Assembly: GCA_037179385.1 (NCBI GenBank)
Contig: CM074200.1
Span: forward strand, 33,855,884 to 33,919,883
Origin: Holothuria scabra
Lineage: Eukaryota > Echinodermata > Holothuroidea > Aspidochirotida > Holothuriidae
Length of the DNA stretch: 64,000 nt
Reading direction: 5' to 3'
Shown here: one piece after another, positions 57,677 through 64,000 of the stretch
Layout of the letters: each line of letters opens with the position of its first letter
How positions within the stretch are numbered: the stretch's first letter is position 1
Notes under the pieces: generated by a model
The model's database searches: none
Told to the model about the DNA's origin: nothing
Seen by the model: the letters and a program-made list of their open reading frames with translations, nothing else
Position numbers and translations under genes: made by a program

Positions 57677-58060
57677 CACGGACTTCCTATATAAATGGAC
57701 AGAGCATGTAACATGTACTTCCTATGTAGATTGTTGCCACTCTCTGGGCCATGAAAGGTGCACCAAGATGGCCACCATGAAGCTATAATTTGTATAATTT
57801 GAAGATGACTCTGTAACATTTTAAGTTTCTAAACTTGAATGGGGAACAACATCATATTCCTGCAATACATGTAGTGATTTTGACCTTACTTTGTATTATT
57901 TCAAAAATTTTTCAAGTTTTTGTAAAAATCTGTTGATTTACTTGAGCATGTCCAACCATTAACACAAAACATACCAGACAGCCATCTTGCAACAGGATCA
58001 CACCTACTGTAGTGACAATCTAATATGCAGTATGCTATGTCCATGTAAAGGAGGTCTATG
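57677..58060. mobile_element. hAT-like MITE, copy 2
   Basis: Left end cacggacttcctatataaat, ggacagagcat, and further in gtgcaccaagatggcc; right end (reverse complement) catagacctcctttacatgg, acatagcat. Same family as 5251-5561. The flanks gttggagt and gtggagtc may be a diverged 8-bp duplication. Confidence 0.75.
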
Positions 58061-58104
58061 GTGGAGTCTTTCATCATCACCTCTAACCTTTTGTTTTATA
58101 CACA

Positions 58105-58310
58105 GTGCACATCAGTCTTTTTGCCAGTTGAAGATCACTAGATAGTTTCCCCTAATATTCCATTGCTTATGCACAGCATTGCGTACAAAAGCAGTAGGTT
58201 ACATTTTTGAAGTATTTGGTATGATATAAGCATGAACTACACCCTGAACTCCTGCGTGGGAGTTGGATGCCCCCTACATCTAGACAAAACACCTGCATGG
58301 TGATACAACA
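58105..58310 (-). mobile_element. Diverged SINE
   Basis: attccattgcttatgcacag, aaaagcagtaggttacattt, tttggtatgatataagcatg, tgggagttggatgccccc. Only the middle and head are clear. Confidence 0.65.
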
Positions 58311-58987
58311 ATATGTAGGATGAAGCCAGCTCAGCCAAAGTATAATGAAATGACAATGAATTCAGGCACTCAGGATGTTCCATGCCTTACATCTTTCTAC
58401 ATTTGGAGGAAAAATTTTGGAAAATGGATGCACATTTTGGTTTTTATATAACAAATTTTTGTAAACAATGTATTAAACTGAGCACGCTACCTGGCAAAGT
58501 ACTGCACATTCTTTCAGTTCTCCAAATATGGTGACAATTTTATTCAAGAGCACCCACAAATTAACCATATGGCAAACTTCACCTTTGTCAGCAGTTAAAA
58601 GCCAATTAAGAACTAAAATTAATTTTTGATTTTGAAGATAAGAACCTGACATTATGTTGGAGTACTGTATAACATACCCATACAGTGTAGTCCCACACTC
58701 TTGTAAACTGCACTGTAACTTTACAATGTTATAGTAAAACTACAAGGACTGTAAAAATTACCTAGGCTTTCTCTAAATTGAATCAATTAATAAAATGCAA
58801 GTAGTAATTTAAGAAAAGAATGGTAGAGGAAGATGACATGTATACATGTAAAGAACTTAACAGTAGAAGGAATATTTTGTATGCATGTGCACAAGGAATA
58901 TTGCATCAAATTTGCTTCCTACAAAAAAAAAATATTCTTTGCAGTAAAATTTGAATTTGTAGAATTTGTGTCATTGATCAATGAGGT

Positions 58988-59037
58988 TTAATTAGGCTAA
59001 GATGGGATTTTACAGCTCAGTTTTGAACAATTTTTTT
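58988..59037 (-). mobile_element. SINE tail fragment
   Basis: aattaggctaagatgggatt, ttacagctcagttttgaac; the similarity stops at a T run. Confidence 0.55.
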
Positions 59038-59904
59038 TTAATATAGCAATGAGTGAATTAGCCTGTTCTAGTTTGACAAATATTTAAGCTAAGAGAAACA
59101 CACAGACATGTGTTTTGCTTTTAATTTTCTTTTGCCGGGCCTCAGTGGAAATGATTGTTGTGCACTCTGTGCATTAAGTTGAACTGTATGTACAGTCTTC
59201 CATATTTTATACTCTCTGATCTCTCATTTCATATTACACAATCTTCAGTTTACAAATAAGCAATGGATTAACCACACTGTTTAATACCTTTCTCCCCCCT
59301 TCCCCCTCTTCCCAAAAGAACCACAATGGTCACCATCCCTACAAATATAAACAGGTCTACACTGTACAGCCTCTGTAAGCATTTCACTATTTTACAAGAG
59401 TTAAGTAGACATTGCAATGAAAGTGACTGCTATTAACCCAAAGTCTGGCCAATTCGCATACAAATATGCCTGTTTCAGTATGGATGACCAGTCTCTTGAA
59501 ATTCTGTCAGGACAATGATTACAGAACAGTAATTATTACAGACCAACTGAAACTGTGTTTACACAGCAGAAGGTGTTAATCCTTAGTAATAATTAATAAC
59601 TCATCAAGATGGTCATCAAAGGCTCTTTAAAGGACAAGTGCAGTCACTCAAATTCACACTAAAACAACAGCTCTAAACATTACAATTTTCTTCTAATTTT
59701 TATGCAAGTATCATTCGTAATATTTTAGGACTTCAACAATGCATGAGTAGTGGTCACAGGAGGAGAGAAAAAAGTTTGAAACATGATTTTCAAGAGCCAT
59801 TCCAGTAACCAGATAGTTTAAGTCAAGTTTAGGTAAATGCATTTTCCCTTTAAAGTCCTCTCACCCTGACATTACAGTTTTTGCAATGGTTTACAGAAAT
59901 TCTG

Positions 59905-60130
59905 AATTGGCCAAGCTCTTGAATTGACAGTTAGTTCAAACAATGCAAGTACCACAGCTCATACTACAAAGCCTATACTGTACACAGAGTGTTTTGATTT
60001 CACAATGAGGTCTTGTGCAGTATACTCACCCTAAAGCAATAAACTGAGGTTGTGTCTGGATGAGAATGAATTTTAAACACTGGTGGGAGGGGCTTAAGTA
60101 AGATGGTCAGGAGAATTGGAGTTGTTTGAG
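59905..60130 (+). repeat. Repeat R2, copy
   Basis: ttgacagttagttcaaacaa, gtaccacagctcatacta, aagcaataaactgaggttgt, gtctggatgagaatgaattt, ggtgggaggggcttaagtaa. Lies 535 bases from an opposite-strand copy. Confidence 0.7.
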
Positions 60131-60164
60131 GTGAGATGAAGGTATGTCATCACATCACTAAAAA

Positions 60165-60304
60165 AAATTTTGTCACTAAAAACTTACCTGTTTTTGCACT
60201 CCTATGACTAGTGTAATTTGTATGTTGTTTTTGTAAAGCGCTTTGAACTATGCTTTCAAGCAATTGGATTTAGCGCTATATAAGATTATTATTATTATTA
60301 TCAT
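60165..60304 (+). mobile_element. SINE or LINE tail ending in ATT repeats
   Basis: tgtaaagcgctttgaactat, gctttcaagcaattggattt, agcgctatataagattatta, then ATT units to about 60301. This tail is common on animal non-LTR elements; family recalled, not searched. Confidence 0.65.
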
Positions 60305-60664
60305 ATATGATTACTTCTTTCATTTAAAAAATATTACGGCCATGGGTGTAAAAAAGTGAAAAGCTCACAGGCTCCTTCCCAGGAAATTTGTCCATCTGGA
60401 AAAAAATTTTGGCAATTTAAGTGAAGTTTCCATTTTCTGTACAGGAAAACGATGGCAAATGTTACTTTCTTCCAGGAAAGTAATTGTTCTCCCTCCCTGG
60501 GAAACAGGCATTTTTTCCAGCCCTGATTAGAGCTTTTTGTTATGTGCTCACTGTAACTGAGATGGTAAAATTTGCACATGCATCAATTAACCCTTCACCA
60601 ACCTGTGCAAAATATTGCAGCCAGGCAAAATAGTGGAGTCCTTAAAGGCATATTTTCATCATCC

Positions 60665-60890
60665 CAAACAGTTCCAATTCTCCCAACCTACTTACTTCTA
60701 GCCCCTCCCACATTTATCTTAAACTCATCTTTATCCAGACACAATCCTAGTTTATTGCTTGATGGCTTGTCCCAGTGGCCATACAAGTCCATAATGTGTT
60801 ATCAAGACACTCTCAGTGCCCATGCTGTATAATTTAGCTATGATGCATTGTTTGAATGTGATGCCAATCAAAGAGCTGTACCAATTGAGA
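60665..60890 (-). repeat. Repeat R2, opposite-strand copy
   Basis: caattctcccaacctactta, cttctagcccctcccacatt, catctttatccagacacaat, agtttattgcttga, and tgatgccaatcaaagagctg are the reverse complement of the 59905-60130 copy. Confidence 0.65.
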
Positions 60891-63800
60891 GTTTTGATAT
60901 ATGCATACTGAAACTGTAGTTTATAGGGTGACAAATGACTGTCTTTAAATATTATCATGTAAATCCATTTACTACATGATCTATACTGATGAGATAATTT
61001 GTACGATTACAAAATGCTGTTGGTTGTTTATAACTCCATTGTGAATTAGCTCCAAATTATATTAATAACTTGGCTGCTCTCTACAAAGCCACCCATATCC
61101 TTTACCTATCTTGTCACAACCTGCTTCAGGCCCTGAACAAGAAAACCAACACTGGTACTGTAAACTTTGCCTTCTGTGGTGCTGTTTCATCATCGTCCAT
61201 CAATATTCAATATCCCACATGAATTAATGCACCTGCGTTTAACTCTAAAGCTTAAGACATTCTCTTGTAGAAAGCACGCCCAAACATTGAGTGCATGTTA
61301 TGGTTGCAGAACTACAGTATATTAGTGTGAGTCATTATTAAAATACAGACCATTCCACATAGCTGTGTTCAAACTCATAGAGCACAAAGCCTACCGTACA
61401 TACTGTAGTCTAAACTATATGGTTCCTGCCACAGTGAACTAACAATTTCTTGATTTCTGTTTTGAGTCTTAAGATGTCTGTGTACTAGTGCTTTATCTTT
61501 TCTTACCAGTGACCTTTAAAAACTAACACCCATGAAGAACAATCAGATTAATTGTCAAGACCTCTGCAGGTCACTGTAGATAGTGATAACTGTCCAGATG
61601 CCATTAAAAAAAAATTTTTTTCTCAATTGTTGTGGAAGGCAACAATCCCTAATGAATACAATGTATCATGCTAATGAAGCAATTGGATTGGTGTGACAGC
61701 AGACATAAGTAGCAATTGCAAACACAGATATGAAACAAACAAACACTTCAAGGTGCAGGCCTACTCTTTAATATCATATTAGCTAATACATGCAGGGATT
61801 CTGTCAGAAACTGTAAAAAGACATGGATTTAGTTAAAATTCTACTAAACTGTCTAAACAAAGGCAAAATATGCTGAGTCATGTCAAAAAACCTACAGGTA
61901 TGCAAAGTATATTTTCTTTGAGAAAGGAAAAGAATTTAAGTGTTCGGTCTTTGTGCGCAAATTTACCAAAAATCACCTTGCCATAGCATCTTCTGGTTGG
62001 GCACAGTGTCCTTCTGACCCATATGGGAGTATCAATAACAGTTAACATGAATGTGGTTGACAGACACGTGACAATCCCACCGGATGCAACATGGCCCATG
62101 GAGAAAAAAGGAACATTACTGATGAAGTCATCACACATATAATTCTTTTATCTTGTACAATTCAAGAACAATTAAACTTTCCACTCATTAAATTAAAATA
62201 TTTTAGGGGTTTGAAAGAGATCCTGTGAATGCAACAGCAAACCCTTTTAAGAACTGTTATAGCTGGAGTCAGGGATCCTGCACAGTCTAAGGGTGAATTT
62301 CTTGAGTTTTCTGAGAATTTCTGAGGACAAAATGAAGAATATCCTTCTTCTTGAATTCTTCTCCATACTTTAAATTTAATGTGCACAGAATTACCCGTTT
62401 TGATATTAGAAAATTCGATGTACTGTAGCAAGGGGTAAATAAGTACAGTATATCTGTTAAGTGAACTACATGTTAAAGTAAGAATGAAATAATGTACTGT
62501 AACTTTGTGATAATTTCTGCAATTTTTCCAGTACTTCACATAATTTGCATGAATTTTAAAACTTTTCCAGGCCTAAAAATATTTCTATAAAACTTGTACA
62601 GTATGACTATTTTGAACAGGACCATAGGGGCTTTACAAAAGATGGAAATAAACTCTGAAGCTATTCAGTGTACAGTATTAATGGATACTAACCCAAATTA
62701 TCTCTTGTAAAAAATTTTTAATGAAATTTCAGTCTTTGTTTCATGACCAGATGGCAATTTCAGTATAATAGAAAAAACTTTGAAAGTGTACAAATTTACT
62801 ACCATCATTCTCTTTTTCAGCAAATATGCCAATTAAAGTAAACTGAGCATATATTGAATTTTGTGAATCAGTTGTCCATTATTGATTAACCAGCTCTTAA
62901 ATATTTGACATTAAAATGGGTAAATAAGCCATCCATAAAAATTAATTGAATAAATTATGTACATGTAGGCAGTAAAAGCCTCTGCTTCAACTATGCTGTT
63001 TGGAAACTTTGGCAATAGTTGTACACAACACTACACTACACTTCACTTCACTACAATACACTACATTTTGATGAAATAGATAATACAATAACTTGTACAG
63101 TGACTGCATCTGTTATAATATTTTGATAACAAAATGCAAACACCTGATAGTTTCAATTTCCCAACAAGTATTGTTATAATCTGTGACTTCTCTAAGAAGT
63201 AAATAAACACAAAAAATGAACTTTCTTATTATGTAAACCTATCAAACCTACTGTACACTATACAAAAAATCCCACCGGGCAGCAGGATTTTCACATACTG
63301 CACTTACTCATTTAAAAACCTTACAAGTTCCAACAATTTTAAAGCAAACTTCATACACAAAACAAGTTAAACAGGGCCTGCTACAATGGTATTCAAAGTG
63401 GCTATGACATTTTAGGCCTTCATGTAAAAAGCTCATGTGACAAAGCCATAAATCAACCAAGTAAATTTTACAGTAAACTTCATAAAGTGCCATAAAGAAG
63501 ACTAAAACATCACTTTCATCTAAAAACAAAAACATACATGTGCTGCAGAAAGAAAGAAAATGTTTATTCCCTAAGATAGGAATAAAATTTCCTCAGTTCT
63601 TTCTGTATTTTCATGAAGAAAGAAACAGGAAAAGTCTCTTCCCAATATCAGAATTTCCCTTCAAAACCCAAAATTCCCCAGGAAGGGATGTCTCTAGCTT
63701 CCCAACATTTTCCACCCATGCATTGAACACTGTAATACATTTTACATACATAAAGCCTGCTACCAAGATATAGTCTCCTGTACTCCATATCTCATGATTC

Positions 63801-64000
63801 ACCCATGCAATTCTACTCTTTACATTGTAATTTCCGATTCACATTTCCTCTGTTTGAAAGAGAAAGAAGTCTCCCTTTCTGGCAGCTCTAAAATCATTCT
63901 CTCGTCACATTTTATCTTAAAAGCGTTACAACCTTCCCCTTGTATTACGACAATGACATAAGCTCGTTTCCGCACAGCAAGATTCCTAAGCACGTATATA

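Larger units (their letters stand above)
55994..64000. other. Upstream intron of MADD (8 kb seen, continues beyond window)
   Basis: The exon coding the segment before VVLQS was not found, so this is probably one long intron. It contains R2 repeats (56276-56430, 59905-60130, 60665-60890), a hAT-like MITE (57677-58060), SINE pieces (58105-58310, 58988-59037) and a SINE/LINE tail with ATT repeats (60165-60304). 61000-64000 shows nothing recognisable except a small CACTA-like simple stretch at 63026-63063. Confidence 0.65.

Noticed and set aside
61878..62138. Minus-strand frame tested as the missing MADD upstream exon
   Set aside because: Contains a decent gtgatt donor-like site but no match to the uDENN/cDENN segment expected before VVLQS, and frames are broken by stops.
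63540..63802. Overlapping plus and minus frames
   Set aside because: Low-complexity K/F/P-rich translation of a diverged dispersed repeat; no motif.

Overview
This window is animal nuclear DNA. It is AT-rich, has large introns and many short interspersed repeats. It holds one recognisable protein-coding gene, on the minus strand: the Rab guanine-nucleotide exchange factor MADD (DENN/MADD, Rab3GEP). I reconstructed 18 coding exons between 55993 (upstream) and 1118 (downstream). All junctions are GT-AG, every exon phase agrees with its neighbours, and together they make 3,654 bases, exactly 1,218 codons. The gene is cut at both ends: the first DENN part (uDENN and the start of cDENN) should lie beyond 64000, and the last C-terminal exons lie left of position 1. 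The protein is close to the vertebrate one in the DENN core and in the death-domain and C-terminal region, and diverged in the linker. With the repeat types (tRNA-derived SINEs with CTAA tails, hAT-, piggyBac- and foldback-type MITEs, a truncated LINE, minisatellite-bearing elements) this suggests a marine invertebrate, perhaps an echinoderm or other deuterostome. The species assignment is a guess.

Layout from high to low coordinates (5' to 3' of the gene). 64000-55994 is an intron or upstream sequence full of repeats, with no exon found. 55993-48134 has six exons for the rest of cDENN, dDENN and the first acidic linker. 48133-40340 is a 7.8-kb intron. 40339-34919 has four linker exons, including a conserved helical block. 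34918-30055 is an intron, followed by a small exon at 30054-29911. 29910-10832 is a 19.1-kb intron that carries two related mobile elements built round 145-bp tandem units. 10831-1118 has eight exons for the LSDSEIET linker, the death-domain region and the PH-like C-terminal region.

The most unusual feature is the pair of tandem-repeat elements (17807-20573 and 21854-25059). They share a 5' module and a 3' hairpin that ends in an 11-base palindromic stem. Most of their roughly 24 full units contain a consensus DR1 nuclear-receptor site; many also contain a DR2 site and a forkhead core. Such an array inside an intron could be a transposon-delivered cluster of receptor sites. Second, two consecutive exons (10374-10831 and 8965-9127) have their 3' ends, donor region included, copied several times in tandem into the following intron. 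Several MITEs sit inside older SINE copies, which gives a relative order of insertion.

No other gene, functional RNA gene, promoter or CRISPR array could be supported. Most other open frames are chance ORFs in introns or repeats.
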